The notes below the pieces were generated by a model. It was not told the DNA's origin, searched no databases, and was given only the letters and a program-made list of their open reading frames with translations. A stretch of DNA of 64,000 nt from Lachnospiraceae bacterium A2 (GTDB lineage Bacteria; Bacillota; Clostridia; Lachnospirales; Lachnospiraceae): the NCBI GenBank assembly GCA_000403315.2, contig KE159636.1:2243800-2307799 (forward strand). Direction: 5' to 3'. Position 1 is the stretch's first letter; every line of letters starts with the position of its first letter. Below are positions 42,569-52,711 of this stretch, piece by piece. Both the position numbers and the translations under genes were made by a program.

Positions 42569-43351
42569 ATGGTAAATTATGGGTTTTCATTATATACATT
42601 TGAATATTTTCTGATGATATTGGTAAGGGTAGCATCCTTTGTTTCTGTTGCTCCTTTTTTTGGGATGAACACTGTCCCGAACCGGGTAAAAGTCGGGCTT
42701 TCGGTATTCCTTGCGCTGATTTTGTATCAGGTGATCGTGCCGAAGGAAGTATTGGAATATTCTGGGGTAATCGAGTTTGCCATCATCGTGCTGAGAGAAG
42801 GAATTACAGGGCTGCTGATAGGGTTTGCAGCAAATATTTGTAATTCCATTATTGTGTTTTCAGGTAAAGTCATAGATATGGAAATCGGCCTTGCCATGGC
42901 AAATATGTACGACCCTACCACAAATACCCAGTCCGGCCTGACTGGCACCATGTACAATTATTTTATTATGCTGCTGCTTATCATTACGGACATGCACCAC
43001 TATATCCTGCGGGCGCTTATTGATACATACCAGCTTATCCCTGTCAATGGGACGGCGTTTAACTGGGAGCACCTGATGGGGACCATGATGATGTTCATTA
43101 CAGATCTGATGGTACTTGGGTTCCGCATTGTCCTGCCGATTTTTGCAACCAGCATGATACTGAACTGTATTTTGGGGATTATGGCAAAGGTAGCGCCCCA
43201 AATGAACATGTTTGCCGTGGGGATGCAGCTAAAAATCCTGATTGGGTTTTCTATTATATTTTTAACCATTGTGCTGCTGCCCGACATTGCAAATATTATA
43301 TTTAGAGAAATGCGGAAAATGATTGTTTCCGTAATTGAAGGAATGTATTGA
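42569..43351 (+). CDS. fliR: Flagellar export gate protein FliR
   Basis: A 260-residue membrane protein with about six hydrophobic segments. RVASFVSVAPFFGMNTVPNRVKVGLSVFLAL and EIGLAMANMYDPTTNTQSGLTG are the FliR signatures. It ends overlapping the start of flhB. Confidence 0.95.
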   Translation: MVNYGFSLYTFEYFLMILVRVASFVSVAPFFGMNTVPNRVKVGLSVFLALILYQVIVPKEVLEYSGVIEFAIIVLREGITGLLIGFAANICNSIIVFSGKVIDMEIGLAMANMYDPTTNTQSGLTGTMYNYFIMLLLIITDMHHYILRALIDTYQLIPVNGTAFNWEHLMGTMMMFITDLMVLGFRIVLPIFATSMILNCILGIMAKVAPQMNMFAVGMQLKILIGFSIIFLTIVLLPDIANIIFREMRKMIVSVIEGMY

Positions 43352-44484
43352 CATTGAGAGAAAAGCCTTACTTTTTTATGGAATATGAGCTCCAGTGGTT
43401 TGCAAAAGATGGGGATGGCGGGGAAAAGACAGAGCCTGCCACCTCTAAGAAGCTGCAAGACGCAAGGAATGAAGGGCAGGTTGCGAAAAGCCAGGAACTG
43501 AATTATGCCATCAGCCTGATTGCGCTGTTCATTATCTTAAAAATATTTATTTCATATATTGGGGAGAACTTATTCTATAATTTTGCGGCAAATTATAAGA
43601 AGATTCCTGACTTTATTGACGAGAGCATTGGCGGGATGTCTGTACGCCTTGCGACGTTAGTTATCAATAATACCATTTTGACGATCTTAAAGATTTTAGC
43701 GCCTGTGTTGGTGATTGGCTTTCTGGTTGCTTTGCTGTCCAATATCCTTCAGGTGGGCTGGAAGGTGACGACCAAGCCTATGAAGCCCAAGTTCAGCAAG
43801 CTGAACCCGCTGAACGGGTTTAAGCGGATTTTTTCCAAGGACTCCATGTTTGAGCTGGTAAAGTCCATCGCTAAGATTGGGCTGATCCTTTATGTGGCTT
43901 ACAGCGCGATCAGCGACCACCAGGACGAGCTGTTTTTGCTGTATGACATCCCCTTGCTCCAAGTAATCCTGCTGGTAGGGGACATTGTAATCAGCGCAGG
44001 GCTTAACATCAGCCTTGTGTACATGCTGGTGGGGATTGCGGACTGGTTTTACCAGAAGCATAAGTTTAAAGAAGACATGAAGATGACCAAGCAGGAAGTC
44101 AAGGATGAATATAAAAATACAGAGGGGAACCCGGAAATCAAGGGACGCCAGCGTTCCAAGATGCGGGAAGCTTCCCAGCGGCGCATGATGCAGGAGCTGC
44201 CCAATGCAGACGTAGTCATTACCAACCCGACCCATTATGCAGTGGCAATCCGGTATGACGCCAGCCAGTTTTCTGCCCCCATTGTTGTGGCAAAAGGGGA
44301 AAATTACCTTGCCATGAAAATCCGGGAGGCAGCCAAGGAACACCAGATAGAAATTGTAGAAAATAAGCCTCTGGCGCGGATGCTCTATGCCAATGTGGAC
44401 GTTGGCGAGGAAGTCCCGCCGGAGTTGTATCAGGCAGTGGCAGAGGTGCTTGCCTTTGTCTACAGCCTGAAGGAAAATAGATAA
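43348..44484 (+). CDS. flhB: Flagellar export switch protein FlhB
   Basis: A 378-residue protein with four membrane segments and a cytoplasmic C-terminal domain. The autocleavage motif N-P-T-H is present in VITNPTHYAVAIRYD, where self-cleavage switches export from hook to filament proteins. EKTEPATSKKLQDARNEGQVAKSQEL is the N-terminal signature. The TTG at 43348, overlapping the fliR stop, has GAAGGA 5 bases upstream; ATG 43378 would give a family-typical N-terminus and is an equal alternative. Confidence 0.93.
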   Translation: MTLREKPYFFMEYELQWFAKDGDGGEKTEPATSKKLQDARNEGQVAKSQELNYAISLIALFIILKIFISYIGENLFYNFAANYKKIPDFIDESIGGMSVRLATLVINNTILTILKILAPVLVIGFLVALLSNILQVGWKVTTKPMKPKFSKLNPLNGFKRIFSKDSMFELVKSIAKIGLILYVAYSAISDHQDELFLLYDIPLLQVILLVGDIVISAGLNISLVYMLVGIADWFYQKHKFKEDMKMTKQEVKDEYKNTEGNPEIKGRQRSKMREASQRRMMQELPNADVVITNPTHYAVAIRYDASQFSAPIVVAKGENYLAMKIREAAKEHQIEIVENKPLARMLYANVDVGEEVPPELYQAVAEVLAFVYSLKENR

Positions 44485-44516
44485 TTTGCTAGGCAGCGAC
44501 GAAAGGAGAAAACAGC

Positions 44517-46553
44517 ATGAAGAAGGCGGATATAGGAATTGCCCTGTATTTACTGGCAGCGATTATATTTTTTATTGTCCCGATCCCTGCTATATTATTG
44601 GATATCATGCTGACATTTAACATATCCATTGCTTTGCTGATATTGATGAACGCCCTGTTTGTAAAAGAGGTGCTGGATATGTCTTTTTTTCCAACCCTGC
44701 TTTTGTTCACCACCATTTTCCGTATCTCACTGAACGTATCTTCCACCCGTCTGATCCTGTATACCGGCGACCCGGGGAACGTGGTGCGTACTTTCGGGAG
44801 TTTCGTAGGCGGGAATGATATCATTATCGGTGCCATTATCTTCGTGGTTATGATTTTAATTCAGTTAATTGTAATCAACAAAGGTTCGGAGCGTGTGTCG
44901 GAGGTAACCGCAAGGTTTACCCTGGATGCTATGCCCGGGAAGCAGATGGCGATTGATGCGGATCTGAACACAGGGACGATTAATGAAAAACAGGCAAGGG
45001 AACGGCGTGATAAAATACAGCAGGAATCCAGCTTCTTTGGGGCTATGGACGGTGCTACCAAGTACGTAAAGGGGGATGCTACCGTAGGGATTGTGGTTAC
45101 CCTGATTAACCTGGTAGGCGGGATTGCCATGGGAATGACAAGGCAGGGCCTTACTGTGGGGGATGCGCTGAACCAGTATGGGATCCTTACCATCGGCGAT
45201 GGCCTGGTAAGCCAGATTCCCTCACTGCTGATTTCACTGGCGACTGGTATTTTGGTTACCAAGGCTTCTAAGGAAGCGGATTTTGGGGATACCTTGATCC
45301 ATCAGCTTTTCGGCCTTCCAAAAGTACTGTATATTGTAGGTGCAGTGCTGATTTTCTTAGGGCTTGCAACGCCTTTGGAATGGAGGATGTTTGTTCCTCT
45401 GGGCATTGCCTTCCTGGTAGCAGGAAGGAGCATGGAAACCAGCCTTGGGGTGGAGGCCATTGAAGAAGAAGTGGACATGGCCGAGGAACAGGCCGAGGAA
45501 ATCCGGCGGCCGGAGAATGTGGTGTCCCTCCTGCAGGTTGACCCTATTGAGCTGGAATTTGGTTATGGGATTATCCCCCTTGCGGATGTAAACCAAGGCG
45601 GGGACTTACTGGACCGTGTCGTTATGATCAGGCGGCAGATTGCCCTGGAGCTTGGTACTGTGGTGCCCATTATCCGCCTGCGGGACAATATACAGCTTAA
45701 CCCGAACCAATATATTATTAAGATAAAGGGAATCCAGGTGACAGAAGGGGAAATCCTCTTTGACCACTATATGGCTATGAACCCGGGGTTTGTGGAGGAG
45801 GAGATTTCTGGTATCCCAACCTTTGAGCCTTCCTTCCATCTGCCGGCCCTGTGGATCACTGAGAGCCAGAGGGAGCGGGCGGAGAGCCTTGGGTATACGG
45901 TAGTAGACCCGCCCTCCATTATTGCAACCCATTTGACGGAAGTCATAAGGCAGCATATTGATGAGCTCCTGTCACGGCAGGATGTGCAGAACCTTGTCAA
46001 CAACATCAAGGAAACAAACCCCACGCTTGTGGACGAGCTGGTGCCAAAGCTCCTTGGGATTGGCGAGATCCAGAAGGTGCTGCAGAACCTTTTGCGGGAA
46101 GGGATTTCCATCCGGGACCTGCTTACGGTTTTTGAAACCATGGCAGACCATGCGGCAACTACCAGGGATACGGACGTGTTGACGGAATACGCAAGGCAGA
46201 GCTTAAAGAGGGCGATTTCCAGCAAGTATTTCCCGGCAAACGAGGTGACCAGCGTCATTACCCTGGACCCCAAAGTAGAGCAGGACATTATGGGTTCTGT
46301 AAAGCAGACGGAACAGGGGGCGTACCTGACCCTGGACCCGGAAAAGACGAAAGCAATCATGGCATCCCTGGAAACAGAGATCCAGAAGCTGGAGAACCTT
46401 GGGAAAAATGCAATTATCATTACATCGCCCATTGTGCGCATGTATTTTAAGAAACTGACCGAGGATTATTTCAAGGACTTAATTGTGGTTTCTTACAATG
46501 AAGTTGACTCTAATATCGAATTACAATCAGTAGGGATGGTGAGCCTTTCATGA
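44517..46553 (+). CDS. flhA: Flagellar export gate protein FlhA
   Basis: A 678-residue protein with about eight membrane segments in the first 320 residues, including the conserved FHIPEP-region loop (ARFTLDAMPGKQMAIDADLNTG), and a large cytoplasmic domain (about 340-678) that docks export substrates and chaperones. AAAGGAGAA precedes ATG 44517. It overlaps flhF by ATGA. Confidence 0.96.
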   Translation: MKKADIGIALYLLAAIIFFIVPIPAILLDIMLTFNISIALLILMNALFVKEVLDMSFFPTLLLFTTIFRISLNVSSTRLILYTGDPGNVVRTFGSFVGGNDIIIGAIIFVVMILIQLIVINKGSERVSEVTARFTLDAMPGKQMAIDADLNTGTINEKQARERRDKIQQESSFFGAMDGATKYVKGDATVGIVVTLINLVGGIAMGMTRQGLTVGDALNQYGILTIGDGLVSQIPSLLISLATGILVTKASKEADFGDTLIHQLFGLPKVLYIVGAVLIFLGLATPLEWRMFVPLGIAFLVAGRSMETSLGVEAIEEEVDMAEEQAEEIRRPENVVSLLQVDPIELEFGYGIIPLADVNQGGDLLDRVVMIRRQIALELGTVVPIIRLRDNIQLNPNQYIIKIKGIQVTEGEILFDHYMAMNPGFVEEEISGIPTFEPSFHLPALWITESQRERAESLGYTVVDPPSIIATHLTEVIRQHIDELLSRQDVQNLVNNIKETNPTLVDELVPKLLGIGEIQKVLQNLLREGISIRDLLTVFETMADHAATTRDTDVLTEYARQSLKRAISSKYFPANEVTSVITLDPKVEQDIMGSVKQTEQGAYLTLDPEKTKAIMASLETEIQKLENLGKNAIIITSPIVRMYFKKLTEDYFKDLIVVSYNEVDSNIELQSVGMVSLS

Positions 46554-47812
46554 CTATAAAAAAATTTCAGGGTAGGACAGAAGAAGAAGCCACTGCAAGG
46601 GCCCGGGAGGAGTTTGGCGCCCAGACGGTGATTATGAATGTAAAAGAAATCAAGCCGAAGGGGATTTTACGTTCCTTTAAGGCATCCACCTTTGAGGTGA
46701 CGGCGGCGGTTGAAGAATCTGAGCAGCCGGCTGCAAAGGTGCCTGCCCCCGCTCCGCTGCCCCCCTTGTCCGGGAACATCAATATGGCGGCAGACGAGCC
46801 CATTTCCATACCAAAGCCAGAGCCGGTAAAGGAAATGTTTGCGTCGGTGGAAAATACATGGGCATCCTCCATGCCCCCGAAAGCCCCGGAGGAGAAGAAA
46901 AAGGAAAATGCGCTGGAGAATAACCTGGAGGAGAAATTGGAAAGCCTCCAATCCCTTTTGGAGAAAAAACTGGCGCCCCAGCAGCCGGAGGAACTTCCCA
47001 AGGAAGCCCCGGTAGACGAGAATTTTAAATTTATTAAAATGATTTACAGCATCCTTCTGGATAATGAAGTAGATGAGAAATATGTGAACCAGATTATGGA
47101 CGAGGTGGAGAAGGTAATGAAAGGAGGGGCAAGCGTAGACCTGATCCTGTCCAGCATTTACCAGAAGATGGTCCTGAAGTTCGGGCAGCCGCAGCCGATT
47201 GAGCTGTCGGAGCGCAAACCAAAGGTAGTCTTTTTTATCGGTCCTACCGGGGTTGGGAAAACCACGACCATTGCCAAGATTGCATCCCGGTTTAAAGTGG
47301 AAAAGGGCAAAAAGGTAGCCCTCTTTACTGCCGATACTTACCGTATTGCGGCGGCGGAGCAGCTTCGGACCTATGCCAATATCCTGGATACCCCTTTGGA
47401 CATTGTATATTCCTCTGAGGAACTGAATGAGGAACTGCATAAGTCGGAGGAGTATGACCTTGTCCTTGTGGACACCGCTGGGTTTTCCCACAAAAATGAG
47501 GAACAGAGGAATGAAACAAAAGAACTGATTGACCAAATCCCGGGGGAATATCAGAAGGAAGTGTACCTTGTGCTGAGCGCTACCACAAAGTACCGTGATT
47601 TGTTGGACATTGCAGACATTTACAGGAAAAATTTCCAGTTTAAACTGATATTTACCAAGCTAGATGAAACCAGTTGTTTTGGGAATATACTGAATATGAA
47701 GCTTTATACAGGGGCTGACCTGTCGTATTCTACTTATGGGCAGAATGTCCCTGAGGATATTGAAATTTTTGATACACAGAAAATTGTAAAGCTTCTGCTT
47801 GGAGGAAAATGA
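46550..47812 (+). CDS. flhF: Flagellar SRP-like GTPase FlhF
   Basis: A 420-residue SRP-family GTPase that sets flagellar position and number. The N-terminal B domain contains EEATARAREEFGAQTVIMNVKEI; a Pro/Glu-rich linker follows; the NG domain has the P-loop GPTGVGKTT (231-239), DTYRIAAAEQLRTYA and LVDTAGFSHKN. Its start overlaps the flhA stop (ATGA). Confidence 0.95.
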   Translation: MTIKKFQGRTEEEATARAREEFGAQTVIMNVKEIKPKGILRSFKASTFEVTAAVEESEQPAAKVPAPAPLPPLSGNINMAADEPISIPKPEPVKEMFASVENTWASSMPPKAPEEKKKENALENNLEEKLESLQSLLEKKLAPQQPEELPKEAPVDENFKFIKMIYSILLDNEVDEKYVNQIMDEVEKVMKGGASVDLILSSIYQKMVLKFGQPQPIELSERKPKVVFFIGPTGVGKTTTIAKIASRFKVEKGKKVALFTADTYRIAAAEQLRTYANILDTPLDIVYSSEELNEELHKSEEYDLVLVDTAGFSHKNEEQRNETKELIDQIPGEYQKEVYLVLSATTKYRDLLDIADIYRKNFQFKLIFTKLDETSCFGNILNMKLYTGADLSYSTYGQNVPEDIEIFDTQKIVKLLLGGK

Positions 47813-47814
47813 GT

Positions 47815-48690
47815 ATGGACCAGGCAGAACAGTTGAGGAATATTGTAAAAAAGAACCAAAGACCTGCGCGGAAAGCCCGTATTTTTACCGTTACCAGCGG
47901 GAAGGGCGGCGTAGGCAAGTCAAACGTTGTGGTAAACCTTGCCGTCCAAATGCAGCGGCAGGGGAAGAAAGTCATCATTTTTGACGCGGACCTGGGGCTT
48001 GCAAACGTGGAAATCATGTTTGGGGCCATCCCAAAATATAATTTAAGTGATTTGATTTACCGGGGGAAAACCGTACAGGAAATTATTACCGCAGGCCCTA
48101 TGGACATTGGGTTTATTTCCGGGGGCTCCGGCATTACGGGGGTAAACAACCTTTCTAAGGAACAGTTAAAATTCCTGGTGCGTAACTTAAACGATCTGGA
48201 TGAACTGGCAGATATTGTGCTGATAGACACAGGGGCAGGGATTTCAGACCATGTGCTGGAATTTGTCATGGCAAGCCCGGAGGTGCTCCTTTTAGCAACC
48301 CCGGAGCCAAGTTCCCTGACAGACGCCTATTCCCTGCTGAAAGCGCTGCACCGGAACCCGGAGTTCCGCCAGTCCCAGACAAAAATAAAAGTAATTTCCA
48401 ACCGTGTCGCTTCGGAGGAAGAAGGGGACGGGGTATTTGAAAAACTGAATGCCGTAGTGGGGCAGTTTTTAAAAGGCGACCTAGAGTACCTTGGCATGAT
48501 CCCCCAAGACATGGCAGTGGAAAAGGCCATCCGCCAGCAGCAGCCGGTAAGCATACTTTACCCGGAAGCCAAGGCTACAAAGGCATTTGAGGCCCTGACT
48601 TATAACCTGCTGGAAGGGAATGTAGTCCCAGTGCATGGGAAAAAAGGGATTATGCAGCTATTGTCACGTTTTATTTACAGAAGAAGCTAA
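47815..48690 (+). CDS. flhG: MinD-like ATPase FlhG (YlxH)
   Basis: A 291-residue ParA/MinD-type ATPase that works with FlhF to control flagellar number. The N-terminal DQAEQLR motif is the FlhF-activating segment; the deviant Walker A is SGKGGVGKS (28-36), followed by IFDADLGLANVEIMFG. ATG 47815 is favoured because GGAGG lies 9 bases upstream; ATG 47809, overlapping the flhF stop, would add two residues. The C-terminal end is basic (LLSRFIYRRS), consistent with membrane association. Confidence 0.94.
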   Translation: MDQAEQLRNIVKKNQRPARKARIFTVTSGKGGVGKSNVVVNLAVQMQRQGKKVIIFDADLGLANVEIMFGAIPKYNLSDLIYRGKTVQEIITAGPMDIGFISGGSGITGVNNLSKEQLKFLVRNLNDLDELADIVLIDTGAGISDHVLEFVMASPEVLLLATPEPSSLTDAYSLLKALHRNPEFRQSQTKIKVISNRVASEEEGDGVFEKLNAVVGQFLKGDLEYLGMIPQDMAVEKAIRQQQPVSILYPEAKATKAFEALTYNLLEGNVVPVHGKKGIMQLLSRFIYRRS

Positions 48691-48747
48691 GTCGGTTACT
48701 ATAGCCAGCTTTGCCATTGGCCGGGCTGGGGATAGATGGAGGTTGTT

Positions 48748-49488
48748 ATGGAATCCAATATTGTCAGGCCGGGGGATAAGATTGAGATCCGGATCATGCA
48801 GCAATTGGAACAGGGAAGGATGCTGGGGGAGCTGCCGCCAGCATACTGCAGTATGGTGCAGGACATCCGGGAGAATGGGATGTTCGAAATATCCGTGCCC
48901 ACAAGGGATGGGAAAGCGGAAGTGCCGCCCAGCGGCGTCAGGCTTGAGTTTGTATTTTACACCCGGGCAGGGATGTACCGCTGCGGGGCCAATGTGAAGG
49001 ACCGTTATGTGCGGGAAAATTTGCCAGTGGTGCTGGTGGAACCCAAAACCCCATTGGAAAAATTCCAGAGAAGGGAATATTACCGGTTTGGGTGCGTGAT
49101 GGATATGGAATATTTTGCCATTACCGAGGAAGAAGCCGGGATGGGGGACATGGCAGGCCTGAAGGAGCACCACAGGCTCTGCTTCCCTGGGGATACGCCC
49201 TTACATGGTGTGGCAGTAGACATCAGCGGCGGGGGCATACGCTTTGTGGGGGACCGGCCCGGGGAGCAAGAGGGCTATCTTTTTATTTCCATCAGGCTGA
49301 AAAATAAGTCCATGGACTATCTTCTGGAAACAGTAGGGAAAACCATCCTCTGCCAGAAAGTAGGAACAGTGAAAAAGGAAACAAAATATGAATACCGTGC
49401 AAATTTCCTTATGAGGAACCAGAAAGAGCGGGAAATTATTATTAAATATATTTTTGAGCAGGAACGTGTAAACAGGCAAAAAAGGTGA
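48748..49488 (+). CDS. ycgR: PilZ-domain cyclic-di-GMP effector (YcgR-like)
   Basis: A 246-residue protein with an N-terminal YcgR-N-like domain (about 1-95) and a C-terminal PilZ domain. The cyclic-di-GMP binding residues are seen: RREYYR (RXXXR) near 104-109 and DISGGG (DXSXXG) near 155-160. YcgR proteins brake or steer the flagellar motor when cyclic-di-GMP is high. ATG 48748 has GGAGG 5 bases upstream. The gene sits between flhG and cheB and, with the HD-GYP protein at the left of the window, indicates cyclic-di-GMP control. Confidence 0.87.
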   Translation: MESNIVRPGDKIEIRIMQQLEQGRMLGELPPAYCSMVQDIRENGMFEISVPTRDGKAEVPPSGVRLEFVFYTRAGMYRCGANVKDRYVRENLPVVLVEPKTPLEKFQRREYYRFGCVMDMEYFAITEEEAGMGDMAGLKEHHRLCFPGDTPLHGVAVDISGGGIRFVGDRPGEQEGYLFISIRLKNKSMDYLLETVGKTILCQKVGTVKKETKYEYRANFLMRNQKEREIIIKYIFEQERVNRQKR

Positions 49489-49492
49489 TGTT

Positions 49493-50569
49493 ATGAAAAA
49501 AAATATTTTAGTAGTTGATGATTCTGCACTTATGAGAAGGCTTATTTGTGATATAATCAATTCAGATAGTACATTTCATGCAGCAGACGTCTGCAGAGAT
49601 GGCCTAGAAGCATATGGGAAGTTAAAGAACACTAGCTATGACGCAGTAGTCCTTGATGTAAATATGCCCAGGATGGATGGCCTGGAACTACTGGAAAAAT
49701 TACAGCAGGAAAATATAAAAGCCACCATTATCATGGTGAGCACCCTGACCGTTAAGGATGCAGATGTAACCATCCGTGCAATGGAGCTGGGAGCGATTGA
49801 TTTCGTTACTAAGCCGGGCAACATCATTGAAGCAAAGGGAGAGGATTTCAAAAGCAGCCTGCTTAGGGTCCTTAAGGCAGTCGTCAGGTCGGAAAATGCC
49901 AAGAATGCCCTGGGGGCCGGCCGGCCAGCCGTAAAGCCTGCAGCCATGAAGCCTGTCCAGCCGCCTAAGCGGGCGGCTGGGAAAGGGAAGAACCTTTTGG
50001 TTGCCCTTGCATGTTCCACAGGAGGGCCGAAAGCGCTGCAGAGCGTTATTCCGTACCTTCCCGCCAATATGGACGCTCCTATGGTGCTGGTCCAGCATAT
50101 GCCGGTAGGGTTCACGAAATCCATGGCCGACCGGTTAAATGAAGTCAGCAAGATTACCGTGAAGGAAGCAGCAGAAGGCGATGTTTTAGAAAAAGGCTGC
50201 GTGTACGTAGCCCCCGGCGGCAAGCATCTGGAAGTCCAGAAGCGGCCGGACGGAAGGCATGTGGTCCGCCTGAGCGACGCCCCGGCAATTGGTGGGCTGC
50301 GCCCCTGCGCGAATGTGACTTATGAATCGTTGCGCACCAGCGGGTTTGACGAAATTGTCTGCGTGGTGCTTACCGGGATGGGCGCGGACGGGACGGGAGG
50401 AATCCTTTCCCTGAAACAGAGAAAGAGAATCCACGTTATTGCACAGGATGCACAGTCCTGCGTGGTATATGGGATGCCGAAGGCGATTGCCGAGGCTGGC
50501 GCTGTAGACGAAGTAGTTCCCTTGACAGAAGTTGCACAAACGATAATAAAGAATGTGGGGGTACAGTAG
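49493..50569 (+). CDS. cheB: Chemotaxis methylesterase CheB
   Basis: A 358-residue protein with an N-terminal receiver domain (phospho-Asp55) and a C-terminal methylesterase domain with the catalytic triad Ser175 (CSTGGP), His202 (QHMP) and Asp299 (GMGADG). It removes methyl groups from chemoreceptors and deamidates them. The partner methyltransferase CheR is not encoded in this window. Confidence 0.96.
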   Translation: MKKNILVVDDSALMRRLICDIINSDSTFHAADVCRDGLEAYGKLKNTSYDAVVLDVNMPRMDGLELLEKLQQENIKATIIMVSTLTVKDADVTIRAMELGAIDFVTKPGNIIEAKGEDFKSSLLRVLKAVVRSENAKNALGAGRPAVKPAAMKPVQPPKRAAGKGKNLLVALACSTGGPKALQSVIPYLPANMDAPMVLVQHMPVGFTKSMADRLNEVSKITVKEAAEGDVLEKGCVYVAPGGKHLEVQKRPDGRHVVRLSDAPAIGGLRPCANVTYESLRTSGFDEIVCVVLTGMGADGTGGILSLKQRKRIHVIAQDAQSCVVYGMPKAIAEAGAVDEVVPLTEVAQTIIKNVGVQ

Positions 50570-50570
50570 T

Positions 50571-52700
50571 ATGGATGTAAGCCAATACCTTGAGATTTTT
50601 ATTGATGAAACAAACGGGCATTTGCAGAACCTGTCAGATTGCATTATGAGCCTTGAGAAGGACCCGGAAAATATGGACACCATCAACGAGATTTTCCGGG
50701 CTGCCCATTCTTTGAAAGGGATGGCAGGGACCATGGGCTTTAAGCGGATGCAGCGGCTGACCCATGACATGGAAAATGTATTCCAGGAAGTCCGCAGCGG
50801 CAATATGAATGTCACCAGCGGCTTAGTGGATGTGCTGTTCCAGTGTTTGGATGCCATTGACGCGTATCTGGAAAATGTAAAGGAAAGTTCCGACGAGGGC
50901 ACAGACGATAATGAGGCAATTATCCAAGAACTGAACGATATTTTGGCAGCAGGGACCGGCAACGCCCCCCAGCCGGCAGAAAAGCCGGCAGAGAAAGAAG
51001 AAAAGCCGAAGGAAGATCCTTCCGGCGGCAGGTTCCAGAAGAAATACCACGATATGGACCTATCCGAGAAGGAAAAGGAAGAACTGCGGGAATCAGAAGA
51101 AAAGGGCATGAACCTCTATGGAATGACTGTCTATATCCAGGAGGACTGCTTACTGAAAGCAGCCCGGGCATTCCTTGTATTTAAGGCAGTTGAGGAGTTT
51201 GGGAATATCATTGTGTATAACCCAAGTTCCCAGGATATTGAAGATGAAAAATTTGGCTTTGATTTCAGCTTTTACGTAGCCAGTGAAACAGAGCTGGACA
51301 GGATTATAGAAGTTTCCAAGGCAGTTTCCGAGATTGAGGAAGTTGTAGGGGAAAAAGTCGTCTATAAAGAACTGACGGCGGCTGCAGCCAAAAAGGAAGA
51401 AGAAGAAGCGGCAAGGGAGGCAGAGAAAGCGCGGCAGGAAGAAACTGCAGTGGTGCCGCAGGCACAGGCAGCCCCTCAGGCAAAACCGCCCCAGGCGCAG
51501 GCCAACAAGAAGCAGAACGGCGGGAAACCGGTGACGAACCGGACAGTCCGGGTAGATATTGAGAAGCTGGACGCTTTGATGAACCAAGTCAGCGAGCTGA
51601 TTATTGCAAAGAACTCCCTGGTATCCATCGGATCCACTTCTGATGGGGGGATGGGCTCTAACTCACAGGCCTTCCATGAGCAGATCGAATACTTAGAGCG
51701 GATTACCACAGGGCTCCATGAGTCCGTTATGAAAGTCCGCATGGTTCCCATTGAGAGCGTGGTGCAGAAATTCCCACGGATGATCCGCGACCTTTCCAAG
51801 AAGCTGGATAAGAAAATGGAACTGTACATGACAGGGGAAGATACAGAGCTGGACAGGACTGTTGTGGACCAGATCGGCGACCCCTTGCAGCATTTGCTGC
51901 GCAATTCTGCAGACCATGGGCTTGAGAATGCAGAAACCCGTAAGAAACGGGGCAAGCCCGAAACAGGCTCCATCCACCTGAACGCATTTCAGGAAGGGAA
52001 TAACGTCATTATTGAAGTCAGTGACGACGGAAACGGAATTGACACAGAGAATGTTAAGAATAAAGCCATTGAACGTGGGCTGATTACCCCGGAGCAGGGG
52101 GCGGCATTAAGCCAGAAAGAAATTATTGACTTCCTGTTCATGCCCAGCTTTTCCATGGCAAAGCAGATTTCTGACGTGTCCGGCCGCGGGGTTGGCTTAG
52201 ACGTGGTAAAATCCAATATCGAAGCATTGGGCGGCGACGTGGAAGTAAAGAGCGTCCTTGGGGAAGGCTCTAAATTTACGGTGCGCCTGCCCCTGACATT
52301 GGCAATTATCCAGGCCCTGATGGTAGAGGTGAGGAATGAGAAATACGCAATCTCCTTAGGCTCCATTGAAACCATTGAGGAGATTATGGCAGATGAAATT
52401 AAATTTGTACAGGCAAAAGAAGTCATACATATCCGCGGCATGGTCATCCCATTGATCCGCTTAGACCAGTTGTTAGACTGCGAGCCGGAGGATGAGGAGA
52501 AGGAAAGCCTTACCGTCATTATTGTCCGCAAGGGCGATAAATTTGCAGGGCTTATCGTAGATGAGCTTAACGGCCAGCAGGAAATCGTTATCAAATCCTT
52601 AGGCAAATACATTAACAACAGCACCAAGATTATCAGCGGCGCAACCGTCCTCGGCGATGGGGAAGTGGCATTGATTCTGGATGTTAATACATTATTTTAG
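50571..52700 (+). CDS. cheA: Chemotaxis histidine kinase CheA
   Basis: A 709-residue kinase. Domains in order: P1 phosphotransfer with His46 (FRAAHSLKG), a linker, a CheY/CheB-binding P2 domain (about 185-280), a Pro/Ala/Gln linker, dimerisation P3 (about 325-390), ATP-binding P4 (LRNSADHGLE, VSDDGNGID, DVSGRGVGLDVVKSNIEALGG) and a CheW-like P5. ATG 50571 follows GGGGG by 9 bases and comes one base after the cheB stop. Confidence 0.96.
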   Translation: MDVSQYLEIFIDETNGHLQNLSDCIMSLEKDPENMDTINEIFRAAHSLKGMAGTMGFKRMQRLTHDMENVFQEVRSGNMNVTSGLVDVLFQCLDAIDAYLENVKESSDEGTDDNEAIIQELNDILAAGTGNAPQPAEKPAEKEEKPKEDPSGGRFQKKYHDMDLSEKEKEELRESEEKGMNLYGMTVYIQEDCLLKAARAFLVFKAVEEFGNIIVYNPSSQDIEDEKFGFDFSFYVASETELDRIIEVSKAVSEIEEVVGEKVVYKELTAAAAKKEEEEAAREAEKARQEETAVVPQAQAAPQAKPPQAQANKKQNGGKPVTNRTVRVDIEKLDALMNQVSELIIAKNSLVSIGSTSDGGMGSNSQAFHEQIEYLERITTGLHESVMKVRMVPIESVVQKFPRMIRDLSKKLDKKMELYMTGEDTELDRTVVDQIGDPLQHLLRNSADHGLENAETRKKRGKPETGSIHLNAFQEGNNVIIEVSDDGNGIDTENVKNKAIERGLITPEQGAALSQKEIIDFLFMPSFSMAKQISDVSGRGVGLDVVKSNIEALGGDVEVKSVLGEGSKFTVRLPLTLAIIQALMVEVRNEKYAISLGSIETIEEIMADEIKFVQAKEVIHIRGMVIPLIRLDQLLDCEPEDEEKESLTVIIVRKGDKFAGLIVDELNGQQEIVIKSLGKYINNSTKIISGATVLGDGEVALILDVNTLF

Positions 52701-52711
52701 GGGGTGTTACC

